Positions 1-9,427 of a stretch of 50,805 bases of DNA are shown here, in pieces. Position 1 is the stretch's first letter; every line of letters begins with the position of its first letter. Below the pieces are notes generated by a model. It ran no database searches and was not told where the DNA came from. It was given only the letters and a program-made list of their open reading frames with translations. Origin of the DNA: Stentor coeruleus (taxonomy: Eukaryota > Ciliophora > Heterotrichea > Heterotrichida > Stentoridae); assembly GCA_001970955.1 (NCBI GenBank), contig MPUH01000488.1, forward strand, positions 1 through 50,805. The letters are read 5' to 3'. The translations under genes and the position numbers were made by a program.

Positions 1-197
1 GTTTTGCTCTTCAAACTTCAGCCATTTAAATGCCAAAATCCCCTTTAAATATAATAATAAATAAATCTCAACAATGATGGCTTTGCATGGCACTACATAA
101 AATGTAAATTCTTTAAATAACTTAGAATAGATTCATTCTTTAAGGATTTAGGGCTTTGTATAAAGGAAATCATTTTAATTGCCTATTTTTGATCTAT
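1..197. other. AT-rich left edge, no gene seen
   Basis: No reading frame, RNA or repeat that I can support. The first recognisable transposase relic follows directly. Confidence 0.5.
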
Positions 198-481
198 CGA
201 AATCTTCAAATTCGAGTTGCTCATGAGCTTAGTGTATCCAAGAGAATAATTTCAGATTATCATAATAGGTTAAGATAATTAGTTTCAGAATTTTTTGAAG
301 AAAATTGTGAAACATTAAGTGGTATCGATGAATATAGAAACCCAATCAAAGTAGAAATTGACGAATCATACTTATTTCCTAATAAAATAGCTGAGATGCG
401 CTTCGTGATGGAATCTGGGTATTTGGAGCAGCTGAACGTGACACTCGGAAATGCTTAATTAGAAGATATGCCAATGCTTGA
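198..481 (+). pseudogene. Merlin/IS1595-like (ISXO2-type) transposase relic
   Basis: A decayed fragment of a DDE transposase. The frame from 198 reads LQIRVAHELS, then an in-frame TAA at 276, then VEIDES at 351-368, which matches the first catalytic Asp context of IS1595/Merlin transposases. After a frameshift near 400, the next frame reads RDGIWVFGAAERDTRKC, the adjacent conserved strand of the same family. The frame closes at TGA 479-481. The second catalytic Asp and the His-Ser / IEG.W end of the family are not recognisable, so the copy is broken and incomplete. Family assignment rests on these two motifs in the right order and spacing. I saw no terminal inverted repeats. Confidence 0.6.
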
Positions 482-572
482 TCAGGAATTCGTTGCTAAA
501 GCTAACTATCACAAAATCTCAGTAGACGGTTGATAATGAATATAGGGAAATCGAGATATTCAATGAGGTTGA

Positions 573-848
573 ATATCTCAAAGCCTTGTTAGTCAAGTTA
601 AATCGAGAGAAGATAATGCTATTGATGTTGAGAAGTCTTCCAGTAGTTCAATTGAGGATGATAAGCCACCAATTTCGACCAGTCAAGCCATTGACAGCCT
701 TGCAAAAACTATGAAATACATAAGGAACTGTAATACGGAGATATTTTCAGCAGAAAATATTAAAACACTTGATAGGATCAAAGAGAAAATAGATGACTTC
801 ACTATAAGAAAGGTAGTTAGTGCAGTGAGATATCAGAGATTTCTTTAG
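573..848 (+). pseudogene. Possible pogo/Tigger-like transposase C-terminal tail
   Basis: A 91-codon frame with no ATG near its start that closes at TAG 846-848. It carries an acidic/Ser-rich stretch followed by PPISTSQAIDSLAKTM and a helical segment with IKTLDRIKEKID. This arrangement (acidic linker, Pro-x-Ser-x-x-x-Ala, then two short helices) resembles the C-terminal tail of pogo/CENP-B-type transposases. Just upstream, a different frame (about 533-585) reads DNEYREIEIFNEVEYLKAL, which fits the same gene after a frameshift. It lies immediately behind the Merlin-like relic, so this corner looks like a small transposon graveyard. The family call is tentative because the catalytic domain is absent. 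Confidence 0.35.
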
Positions 849-1109
849 CCTTAAATAGGTCTTTTTTATAAGCAACTCTTGGAAATTTCTGTCCCGAAGG
901 TTGCATATAGTGGATCCTCCACTGTACATATTTAATTAGAAATATGCAAAACCCAATATTTAAAATTTCGAACACCATCGTCAAATTTAATTCAACATTA
1001 AAAAAAGTTTATTTTATCATTTACCCAAAACAGAGTAGTGACAAAGGAATACTTTATTCCTATGAAAATCATAAAAAATATTATGCAAATAAGTTAGAAT
1101 AATATAAAT
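849..1109. other. AT-rich spacer
   Basis: No supported gene. It leads into the start of the next gene with several short A/T runs. Confidence 0.5.
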
Positions 1110-1925
1110 ATGAATATGAAATTATATGAGAAATCTAGAGGAATAAAACGAGTCTTTGTGTCAATAAGAGAACAGCCTTCAGCTCAGATTCCCTGTAAGC
1201 TAAATCAGCCAAAGCCTCCAACTCAACCTGCAAGATTTATTAGAAGAAAACAAGATGCATCAAGATGTCACACTCCAGATCAAGGCGGAGGCAAGCCACC
1301 TATTCAGCCAATATCTCAAAAGCCGTCATATAGAAGATCCCTCTCGCCATTTATTAACCCATGCCAGAAAGATACAATTTGTACACCTTATTTCAAACCT
1401 AAAGAAAATGAATCTTTGCTTTCTATACCTCCTATTGAAAAAGAAGATGTTTTATGCATGCCATATGAACTTGTAGAAGAAAAATTAGTCCCCACTAGAA
1501 CTGTGAGGATATCGATAAGAAATCAAGTTAGAAACATTGATTTGAAGAAAGGTAGTTTTTCTAAAAAGCAGATTGTATCTGAAGCTGTTTTACCATCAAA
1601 AAGAGAAAGTTTGAGTACGATAAAAATGGGAAGCCATGGGCTTATGGCATGTGATGAGTCAACGACAGTTAATTCAAGAACGCCATCACCTGTGCTATGC
1701 TCCAGCAATTATATTAAAGCTGGAAATGTAGGCAATTTTTCTGAAAAAAGTATGCTACCACCGCGTAATAACAGATGTATGGCTCTATCTAAAAACTTTA
1801 AAATAAATAAAAACCATTTGGTAAGCGAAGCTGAAAGACAAAACAGGGCGAAATCAGTAGAGAATGAAGAAGAAATAGAAGCCCCATGGCAAAGAATATT
1901 AAAGGATCTCGAAAATTTATTGTAA
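1110..1925 (+). CDS. Hypothetical basic, Ser/Pro-rich protein (271 aa)
   Basis: Not recognised. The frame opens with ATG AAT ATG and runs uninterrupted to TAA. The protein is basic and largely disordered: an N-terminal part rich in Pro, Gln and Arg, a Gly-Gly-Gly patch near residue 60, and several short Cys/Pro motifs such as NPCQKDTICTPYF and DVLCMPYELV. The last 25 residues turn acidic and end in an amphipathic WQRILKDLENLL. There are no membrane segments, no signal peptide and no catalytic motif. Codon use resembles the neighbouring real genes (GAA, AAA, CCA, TCA), and the composition differs clearly from flanking DNA, so I take it as a true gene, probably lineage-specific. The second ATG at codon 3 is an equally good start. 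Confidence 0.7.
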   Translation: MNMKLYEKSRGIKRVFVSIREQPSAQIPCKLNQPKPPTQPARFIRRKQDASRCHTPDQGGGKPPIQPISQKPSYRRSLSPFINPCQKDTICTPYFKPKENESLLSIPPIEKEDVLCMPYELVEEKLVPTRTVRISIRNQVRNIDLKKGSFSKKQIVSEAVLPSKRESLSTIKMGSHGLMACDESTTVNSRTPSPVLCSSNYIKAGNVGNFSEKSMLPPRNNRCMALSKNFKINKNHLVSEAERQNRAKSVENEEEIEAPWQRILKDLENLL

Positions 1926-3171
1926 TATATTTTTATTGGAAGCAATACCTTTAAATAAGCTAAAGTCCTTGATTTTGTAGTTACAACTTTGTATATACTA
2001 ATTAATTTTATTTTAATTATTCAAGATTAGCTAATTATTTCCAAATTATACTGATTAAAGAAATTTGATATTATTAGTTTATATATCAAGAATCCAAAGG
2101 TATTTGTCTTCTGCATACGATTTTTTATAAATATATATTTGAATTTGCCCCAATGCTCCATACTTCCCAAAAAGGGATCTTTCTATATTATTTATCTTTA
2201 GTCAGTATAGATTCGCTTATCTAAGCAGTTTTCCTAATTCTTCAATCTGTTATCATTTAAAGCTAAATAAAGCATATTTGGAAAAAAATTGAATAAAATT
2301 CATCATTTTTCTCAATAACTTGCTAAAAAGTCTTTAAAAAATTTAAGATAATCAATAATAAAACATATTACATTTGTTTCAATTTAATTTTTTTGTAGAA
2401 GTTCACAGATTAATCTGAAATAGCTTCCCAGATTTCTGCTAAGTTGGCCTTAAGGATTAAATTAAGTGGTCTAAGATTTCATAATATTATTCTATAGTAT
2501 TGCTTAATGAATAATATAGCTATTTCTATTTTAAAACCTTGACTTATTTTTCACTTTCACAATTCTTCTATAATTTTTATACTTTTTGACGTATAATTAA
2601 CTAACTTATGAGAGTCATAAAGTGTGTTAAGTGAGGTTCTTAAAATATTTATAAGAAATTCACAAATAATTTCTATAACTAAGACAATTTTTTTTGGATT
2701 TTTCTGAGAAAGCCGATTCCGGCAGACGCCAGATGGGGCTTAACCCTAGCCTAATAATTTGTAATGTTCCTTCCATCAAATCAATGATTTTTCAGTTTTT
2801 GATTATAGAAAAATAGTTTAAAAAGTCTAATAAGAGTCTCTATTAATATCATTATTATCTTCTATAACTTTTAACAAGATATTAATAATTAAATCTTCAC
2901 AAATATTTTTTACTATTTATGCATTTATATAAATCATAGCTTCATATTTTGAAGTTTCATGATGAAGCCTCACGCTGATACATGCAAAGATGCTTGTTTT
3001 CAAAAGATCTGAAGCTATAGTACGTTTGCTAAGCTATTTTAACTTTTACTAGTATCTGATAAAAGACGAGCTATCAGGTTTGGAATAATAGCAGATAAAT
3101 GAGTCTTGCTTATTTAATTTTCTGATATTATATTAAGAGTTGTAATTTATTTTGCTGTGTACAGTATTGAA
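1926..3171. other. 1.25-kb intergenic region with one GC-rich islet
   Basis: Mostly AT-rich and without a supportable gene. The only unusual part is about 2708-2752, a sharply GC-richer stretch that contains two small hairpins (listed separately). Confidence 0.5.
2708..2752. other. GC-rich islet with two small hairpins
   Basis: GCCG (2712-2715) pairs with CGGC (2720-2723) around a 4-nt loop. GGG (2736-2738) pairs with CCC (2744-2746), or GGC with GCC (2749-2751). It stands out from the surrounding AT-rich spacer. Upstream at about 2690 is a long T run followed by GG, superficially like an Sm site. I cannot match it to tRNA, snRNA, SRP or RNase P landmarks, so its nature is open. Confidence 0.25.
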
Positions 3172-3330
3172 AATGCAAAAAAGACCTGAAGATAAAGATA
3201 TATATGATTTAGGCTCTTATATTTTCAATGTTTCTGAATGAAACCCATGCGAAAGACCTGGTTTCAGGCATTGTGAAAACCTTTTAGATATTAAGGATTA
3301 TATACTTGAGCAATTATATAACACATAAGT
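3172..3330 (+). pseudogene. Possible small gene remnant with an in-frame TGA
   Basis: ATG at 3172 opens a frame reading MQKRPEDKDIYDLGSYIF, hits TGA after 22 codons, then continues in the same frame with NPCERPGFRHCENLL to TAA. Composition is protein-like on both sides of the TGA. The segment before and after the TGA faintly recalls the N-terminal COX20 pattern (a short helix, then x-x-PC-x-R), but this is weak. It sits directly upstream of COQ4 and is unrelated to it. It could be a decayed small gene or chance. Confidence 0.2.
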
Positions 3331-3361
3331 TTTTATAATATTTTTCAAGCACATTAATATT

Positions 3362-4087
3362 ATGCTAATCTTTACCCAACTACGAAAATCCTCAACTTTT
3401 CAAGATATTATCCTAAATTTCAAGCCTCATCCTTCGGAACTTAATCGCTTATCTAAAATCTTTTCAAATGCAGTAATGGCCTTAGTAAAGCCCACTCAAG
3501 GTGAGTATCTCTCGACATTTGGGGAATGCTCATCTTACAGATCCTTACTAGAAATTCAACAAAAAATGTTATCTGATCCTATAGGAAGACTAATTTTAAC
3601 AGAAAAACCTAGAATTCGTTCAGCTTATGTGGATTTTGATTCTTTATCTAGACTACCAGAAAATACATTTGGCAAGCATTACTCTAATTACATGATGAAA
3701 AACGCTTTCCATCCAGATGAGCGTCCAATTGTCAAGCATATTGGAGACTTAGACTTAGCTTACATATATCAGAGATATAAAGAAATTCATGACTTTCTTC
3801 ATGTGCTACTTAATCGAGGACCAAGTGTATATGAAGAAATAGAAGTCAAGTGGTTTGAATTCCAACAACTTGGGCTTGCTTCTGCAGCTCTAGCTTCTCT
3901 TGTTGGACCATTAAGACTTACATGGTCAGGAAGGACTGAAATTTTGATGAAAGCTGGCCCAGAAATGATAATGCGTGCAAATAACGCTCGCTTTTGCATG
4001 AATATCTACTATGAAAAACATTTTGAAAAAGATATCAAAGAAGTTCAAGAATGGTTTTTAGATAAAAATAAACCCATTATTAGCTAA
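3362..4087 (+). CDS. COQ4: COQ4, ubiquinone biosynthesis protein
   Basis: Mitochondrial COQ4 homologue, needed for coenzyme Q synthesis as part of the matrix-side inner-membrane COQ complex. At 241 aa it has the usual family length. The diagnostic metal-binding signature HD-x2-H-x11-E is intact: HDFLH followed eleven residues later by Glu. It is flanked by the conserved LAYIYQRYKEIHDF and by GLASAALASLVGPLRL near the C-terminal third. The N-terminus has a short basic/hydroxylated stretch (MLIFTQLRKSSTFQ) compatible with a mitochondrial presequence. The frame is unbroken, with no intron evident. The stop TAA overlaps the first possible ATG of the next gene by one base (TAATG), so the two + strand genes are packed extremely tightly. 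Confidence 0.92.
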   Translation: MLIFTQLRKSSTFQDIILNFKPHPSELNRLSKIFSNAVMALVKPTQGEYLSTFGECSSYRSLLEIQQKMLSDPIGRLILTEKPRIRSAYVDFDSLSRLPENTFGKHYSNYMMKNAFHPDERPIVKHIGDLDLAYIYQRYKEIHDFLHVLLNRGPSVYEEIEVKWFEFQQLGLASAALASLVGPLRLTWSGRTEILMKAGPEMIMRANNARFCMNIYYEKHFEKDIKEVQEWFLDKNKPIIS

Positions 4088-4110
4088 TGTTTAGTTTTAA
4101 TTTTATTATA

Positions 4111-5634
4111 ATGGAAGAGAGTGTAGTAATTGGCTTGAATCTTGCTGATGCTATTATATGCGCTGAAGACATTATTGAAAGGGTTTTAGACGAAGGTGCA
4201 GAGATTCTTTATGATAAAGATGTGTACGAGAGATCACATAAGTTTGGTATTGAAAATACTTTGAATTTAATTTTTGCTGTAGCAGAATTAAACTTTATCC
4301 GATTTGATCCAGGGCAAGCCTTTATTGATGAAGAATTAGAAGAACCAGAGCCTCCATGCATAGATACATGGGTACGTAGTGCAATAACTATTCATAAAAA
4401 ATTTAAAACAGTGGACAAAGAAAAAACTGAAGCATTTATACCGACAGAAACTAAAACTAGTATGAGTTTCAAATCAACTTTCACTCGAATGAATTCTATG
4501 AGAAAACAAAAACCCCCTGTTGCAAAGATACATGAAGTTGCAGTACCAATTCCAATGAATCTGCCTGAACCTGAAGTATCAGATGAAGAAGAGTATATGA
4601 GGTTGAAAAAGGAAAGAGATTACAAACGTAAAATAGATGATCTAGCTCGACAAGAAGCTGTAAAAAAAGAAGAAGAAAATAATAGAAGACTTCTAGCCAA
4701 GCAACTACTTGGAAAAAGCAAAAATTTCACATTCGATTACCAAGGAGGAATTATCATTGTAAATCAGCCTGCAATTGATAAAGACGGTGATAAAATTGGA
4801 TATAAAATAACAGAAACCATTATAGAAGAGGCTAAAGAATCTCCTAAGCCATCACCGAGAGGCGCACATTCTTCATTACCAACAGAAAGAAAGCCTAGAA
4901 TGCTTGATCCTATTATGGAAAAGCAATATAAACAAATTCAAAGTTTGTCAATACTTGATCATATAAGATTAGCTCCAGGAGTAAGCATTGTATCAGGAAA
5001 CGGCACTAAATCAATTCCAACATTAAGAGGAATCGATTATCTTGGATCAAAAAAATCACCGAAAAATGAAATGGCAACTAAATCATCAAAACCTTCAAAA
5101 GATACTGATACTGAAAAAGATAAATCAGCTCAATTTATCCAGAAGCCTATTAAAAACATGAATCTACTTGATAGCTTAAGTGAAAATACTGTTAGTATGC
5201 CTACACTGCCAATAAATACCAAAAGAAAACTTGCACCTATAGTTAAAGAAAGTGATCAAGTTAAACAATATAGCCTAGAAATGAGAAATAAAGACAATCT
5301 CACAGCTTATGATAAATTTAATCTTGCAATAATGACGAATGCTGAATGGGGTAAAAATCCTCCAACTAGAGCTCCTAAACTTCCTGCCAAGCTTCCGAAA
5401 GTTGCAACAGCTCGTGATCGATGGGAAATCTATGGCAATATTCCTAAAAAGCCAAAAAGTCGCCCATTTATGACAACTCAAGAACTTATGGAATTTGCAG
5501 GTAACATAAAAAAGCCTCGTGATCGCCCATTTATTGAAAAAGTTGAGCATAAAGTTAAGCCTCCTCCTCCTCCATTCGGACAAACTATGAATATTAATTT
5601 CCCGTTATCAAATAAACTAAATAGTAATGAATAA
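4111..5634 (+). CDS. C2orf81-like (DUF4639-like) protein
   Basis: 507 aa from the ATG at 4111 (MEESVVIG). An ATG at 4087 is also in frame but overlaps the COQ4 stop, so I prefer the inner one. Residues about 1-100 form a conserved helical block (AEDIIERVLDEGAEILY, later LNFIRFDPG) ending in EEPEPPCIDTW. This resembles the N-terminal region of C2orf81/DUF4639 proteins, which occur mainly in ciliated organisms and have little known function. The rest is basic, Lys/Pro-rich and probably disordered. Near the C-terminus are two similar segments (PKLPKVATARDRWE and KKPRDRPFIEK), then a run of five prolines. The 23-bp spacing from COQ4 leaves almost no room for a promoter or 5' UTR. Confidence 0.6.
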   Translation: MEESVVIGLNLADAIICAEDIIERVLDEGAEILYDKDVYERSHKFGIENTLNLIFAVAELNFIRFDPGQAFIDEELEEPEPPCIDTWVRSAITIHKKFKTVDKEKTEAFIPTETKTSMSFKSTFTRMNSMRKQKPPVAKIHEVAVPIPMNLPEPEVSDEEEYMRLKKERDYKRKIDDLARQEAVKKEEENNRRLLAKQLLGKSKNFTFDYQGGIIIVNQPAIDKDGDKIGYKITETIIEEAKESPKPSPRGAHSSLPTERKPRMLDPIMEKQYKQIQSLSILDHIRLAPGVSIVSGNGTKSIPTLRGIDYLGSKKSPKNEMATKSSKPSKDTDTEKDKSAQFIQKPIKNMNLLDSLSENTVSMPTLPINTKRKLAPIVKESDQVKQYSLEMRNKDNLTAYDKFNLAIMTNAEWGKNPPTRAPKLPAKLPKVATARDRWEIYGNIPKKPKSRPFMTTQELMEFAGNIKKPRDRPFIEKVEHKVKPPPPPFGQTMNINFPLSNKLNSNE

Positions 5635-6472
5635 TAATATAATTTAGGATGAATTTATAAGGAAACTCTCGGTATGGGATCACGAACTGGACTATTAGGA
5701 AAACTAAGAAAGGACTACTGATCTAAACAAATACACTAAGAAATCACAAATAAAAAACAGAATAATTATACTTTTAAGAATTCAATCTATTCATTATCCC
5801 TTTACCAAGATAAAAAAACTTGTTTCCTTATTATCTACTTGCTTTTGCAACAGAGATATTTACAAAGAAAAGTTTATTAAAGGAATTAAATGATTGATTT
5901 TCCACATACTATTGCAAAAATAAATTTATCAGAGGTTTTAACATTTTTGATAAGCGATTATCTTACTGTGGATATCTTTATTGATTCAAAAAGTGATGAA
6001 AATATTTGTTTATCTCCTTGAAATAGTTATATTTAATCTATTTATAATTCACCAAGAACTTAAAGATGAATGAAATGTAAGGAAGCTTACTAACTTGTAA
6101 TTTAAATTTAACTTTGCTGAAAGCCTAAGCAGCTATATTGGTGAAACTCAAGACCAACAAAAGAATGAAGAAACAATCATTTGGGACATGCATTTTGCAA
6201 ATTGAACATAAATAGGAGATGCAAAATTTTCTATCAAAATGAAAAAACTCAAATAATACTATTATTTATTACACTGCGGAGTTTATTTCCATTAAAAGTG
6301 CTTTAAAATTCATTTAGATTAATTAGGCTAATTAGGCTAAAAGAACATTAAAATCCATGACATTCTATATGAGTTCTGACCCACAGTCAGTTAATCATAA
6401 AAATTTATATCATTCAAAGCATAATGATTAAGATAAAAAATTTTAGATGTCTTGATAAATCAATCACTTTAT
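5635..6472. other. Intergenic region with possible decayed coding pieces
   Basis: From ATG 5890 a 43-codon frame reads protein-like (MIDFPHTIAKINLSEVL) and ends at TGA. About 90 nt on, in another frame from 6101, a second open stretch reads FAESLSSYIGETQDQQ. These may be pieces of a decayed gene, but stop density overall is what random AT-rich DNA gives. At 6319-6339 there is a small direct repeat, TAATTAGGC twice. No intact gene. Confidence 0.3.
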
Positions 6473-7822
6473 ATGGCTGCAAATGAAGAGACGCCGCTGA
6501 GCTTCAGTGGTGAAGTGTGGTTTACTAATGATTGTGGAGCAGAGGATCAGAAGGTATTCTTGGTTCTTGATTCAGAAGAAGGAGTTTTTAAACACTATAG
6601 CAAGCGAAGCAATCTCATTGATGATTTGCCCCCTGACATTCAATTTCAAATAAGAGAAATACAGACCGTTTCTCTCACTTCGCTTAAATATAAGTCCCAA
6701 GAAGGTTTCAAAATCATAACAAGAGAACAATCTTTAACTTATTACTGTGATTTTACCGATATGAGCAATGAATGGTATGACAAGGTTTTGAATGCATACA
6801 ATTATTTCAATATATTTTCAAGTGATTCAGATAGAGGTACAAGATTGCCTGAAGAGCGTAAAAAAAGTCGAAGTGATGTAAGTAATATGTCTGTTGAAAC
6901 AGCAAACTCGATTGAAAATGCTTTAACAGAGGATTCTTTCGAGAATCTTGATGAACTAGGTGTAGGAACATTTGGTAAAGTCATTAAAGTTTGCAAAAAA
7001 GACACAGGAGAAATTTATGCAATGAAGATTTTGAAAAAGCTTACCTTAAGAAATAGGAATCAACTCAAGTATGCCATCTCAGAGTGTAAGACACTTAAAA
7101 GTATAAAGCATCCCTTTATTATTCCTCTTGAGTGGAGCTTTCAGAGTAAAACTCATATTTACATGATTCTTGAATACTGCCCATATGGAGATTTCACTCA
7201 CATAATGAACCATTTCAAGATATTGAATGAAAATGCAGCAAGATTTTATTTATCCGAGATAATTCTTGCAATAGAATATTTACATTCTATGAATATCATC
7301 TATAGAGATCTTAAACCATCAAATATTCTTGTAGATAAATACGGTCACGCTAAACTTGCGGATTTCAGTTTGGCCAAAGTAAATGTTAGTCAAGAAGACC
7401 CTGCTATGTCTATATGTGGGACACCAGCCTACCTACCTCCAGAGCTTTTAAATAATACAGGAGCATATAAACCAGCGGATATATATTTAATTGGAGTAAA
7501 TCTTTATGAAATGCTAACAGGAACTACCCCATTTTTTACTAATGATATTGGAGCACTTTACAAAGCTATTGCTGGGGCTAGGCTTAGATTCCCTCCAGGA
7601 ATGAGTGATGAAGCTAAAGATCTTATTACAATATGTATGAATAAAAACCCTGCTAACCGTCCTGCAATTCAGAAATTAAAAGAACATAAATTTTTCAAGA
7701 AAATCAACTGGGAAATACTACAGAATAGAGAAACTAGTCCACCTATTCCTATAGACGAATTAAATAAAATTATTTCTACTGATTGTAACTATGAAAAGAT
7801 AATCTACGAGCCCATTATCTAG
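6473..7822 (+). CDS. PH-like domain / AGC-type Ser/Thr protein kinase
   Basis: 449 aa from ATG 6473 (MAANEETPLSF); the frame extends 7 codons upstream only through a TTG. Residues about 10-115 look like a PH-type domain ending in a helix with W (NEWYDKVLNAY), as in Akt-type kinases. The kinase domain spans about 157-415. It has the P-loop GVGTFGKV (163-170), the VAIK-type Lys (AMKIL, K185), the AGC-type catalytic loop YRDLKPSN (D279) and CGTPAYLPPE in the activation segment. The magnesium-binding DFG is DFS (297-299), which is unusual. A Ser stands where AGC kinases carry the activation-loop Thr. No hydrophobic motif (FxxF[S/T]Y) follows the domain, so regulation by PDK1 docking is doubtful. 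Probably an active kinase with an atypical Mg loop. Confidence 0.9.
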   Translation: MAANEETPLSFSGEVWFTNDCGAEDQKVFLVLDSEEGVFKHYSKRSNLIDDLPPDIQFQIREIQTVSLTSLKYKSQEGFKIITREQSLTYYCDFTDMSNEWYDKVLNAYNYFNIFSSDSDRGTRLPEERKKSRSDVSNMSVETANSIENALTEDSFENLDELGVGTFGKVIKVCKKDTGEIYAMKILKKLTLRNRNQLKYAISECKTLKSIKHPFIIPLEWSFQSKTHIYMILEYCPYGDFTHIMNHFKILNENAARFYLSEIILAIEYLHSMNIIYRDLKPSNILVDKYGHAKLADFSLAKVNVSQEDPAMSICGTPAYLPPELLNNTGAYKPADIYLIGVNLYEMLTGTTPFFTNDIGALYKAIAGARLRFPPGMSDEAKDLITICMNKNPANRPAIQKLKEHKFFKKINWEILQNRETSPPIPIDELNKIISTDCNYEKIIYEPII

Positions 7823-8686
7823 TAAAGTTGAGATCAAGAAATCCTTATAAGATAAATTACTTTTCATTATTTGTAAATATTAGATTTAGTATCATTTATT
7901 CAATAAATATATAATTAAGTTACTACTTTTGAATTTTTATATATTTTAGAAAATACTTTTGGTATCTCAAGAATGAAGCACAAATTTTCAATTAAAGGAG
8001 AAATATTTTGACTTAAAATAATTTTTTTAATAAATATTTGCCTATTGCGGATTAAAGTATTTAAGTTTTAAATGGCTTTGAATATTCCCATTATACTTTC
8101 TTTGAACTCTATAATTTTTATTCATATTGCATAATTAGTAATAATCTATAATCAACAAAAAAATCATTTTCGATATAACTTAGAGAGTTACAACCATAAA
8201 TAACAAACTTTTTGGCGGTAGCTTTAATGATTCCATAATAAATATGAATTTCTTCACAAATTTTTAAAAATTCTTTCTAACATTAGGAGAGTCTTGCCTG
8301 TATATTGAGTACCTTTTTAAAAAGAATTGTTTTACAACTGTCAGGAATGCCCTTCTTATAGAAACTGTAGTATAAAACTATGACTCAGTTAGAATTTTAA
8401 ACTTTTCAGTAGCTTGCTTCATAAAAACCAAAAATTATTTCTAATTCATTCAAGATTAAGAGTAATTTACTTCACAACTAGCCCTTAAAATCTTTTTAAT
8501 AAATTATTAGCAAGCAATATGATTAATAAATTTTGATATTTTAAAGCTCTACCTCCTACATTAAATCTTCATTCTTGTCTTTAACTGATTATAATTTGTG
8601 ATCTAACTTCTATCTTCAAACCATATTATTTACTACCCACAATTAAATTCTTAACTACCAAATCTTTAATGAGCCTCTATTAAATA
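7823..8686. other. Intergenic region
   Basis: No gene or structured element seen. The last ~150 bases before the next start are G-poor and pyrimidine-rich, like other 5' flanks in this window. Confidence 0.5.
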
Positions 8687-9427
8687 ATGTCAAAGCAAGC
8701 AGATTTTTTAAAGATCAATGAAAGTGTCCATCGAAGAACATACTCTAATAATATCGATGATATTAAAGGCCTTAAGATTGGTCATCGTCGTACAATGTCA
8801 AATACAGCATTCGATTTTGCAAATTTTAATATTCAATCACTGCCAGTTGCTAAAGAAGAGCCTAAAACCCCTGAATCTATTGAATCTCCTCATAAGCATA
8901 CAGTTCAGAAAAAGAAAAAAGGTTTTCTAAGTCTACTTAATGCAGCAATGTCATATTTTAATCAAGAAGCTCAATTTCCAATCAAATTTCCCCAAAGTGA
9001 ATTAGACATATTAAAATCCCAGCTTGAAAAACTCACAATAACATATAAAGAACTAGAAAAATCAAATAAAAAACTTGGTGATGATTGTGATAAGGTTAAG
9101 AAAAATATCGATGAGCAGAATCAAAGTAAAAAAACTCTTGAAGCAAGTGTCAACGAACTTAAGAAGTATACACAACAATTAGAAAATAATTTGAAAAAAC
9201 TTAATTCTGAGCTTAAAGTAGAGAAAAAAAGAAGCGAAGAGCATGTATTTAATGCATCAGAACATGAGAAAATAAGGATGAGCCCCCAAAACTTAGGTAC
9301 TGACGATTCTGATATGAAGCTAAAGAGAAAAAATACTAACATTGATAAGCCAGCGCCTAGACCAATTAACTATAAGCCTATAACTCAAAGAGGAATTCGA
9401 AATTCTCGAGATGTGAGGAATAAATGA
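8687..9427 (+). CDS. Coiled-coil protein with basophilic phosphosite motifs
   Basis: 246 aa, not assigned to a family. The N-terminal third is disordered and holds two near-repeats, HRRTYSNN and HRRTMSNT, which fit the R-R-x-S consensus of PKA/AGC kinases. Then comes a short basic/hydrophobic segment (KKKKGFLSLLNAAMSYF), which could associate with membrane. Residues about 105-180 form a regular coiled coil rich in Lys, Glu, Leu and Asn. The tail is basic and disordered. It starts at the first ATG behind a pyrimidine-rich leader and ends TGA TAA. The same H-[RK]-R-T-x-[ST] motif recurs in the protein at 40278-41093. Confidence 0.75.
   Translation: MSKQADFLKINESVHRRTYSNNIDDIKGLKIGHRRTMSNTAFDFANFNIQSLPVAKEEPKTPESIESPHKHTVQKKKKGFLSLLNAAMSYFNQEAQFPIKFPQSELDILKSQLEKLTITYKELEKSNKKLGDDCDKVKKNIDEQNQSKKTLEASVNELKKYTQQLENNLKKLNSELKVEKKRSEEHVFNASEHEKIRMSPQNLGTDDSDMKLKRKNTNIDKPAPRPINYKPITQRGIRNSRDVRNK

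Noticed and set aside
747-929. 60-codon - strand frame
   Set aside because: Opposite to the pogo-like relic on +, which has the better composition and motif.
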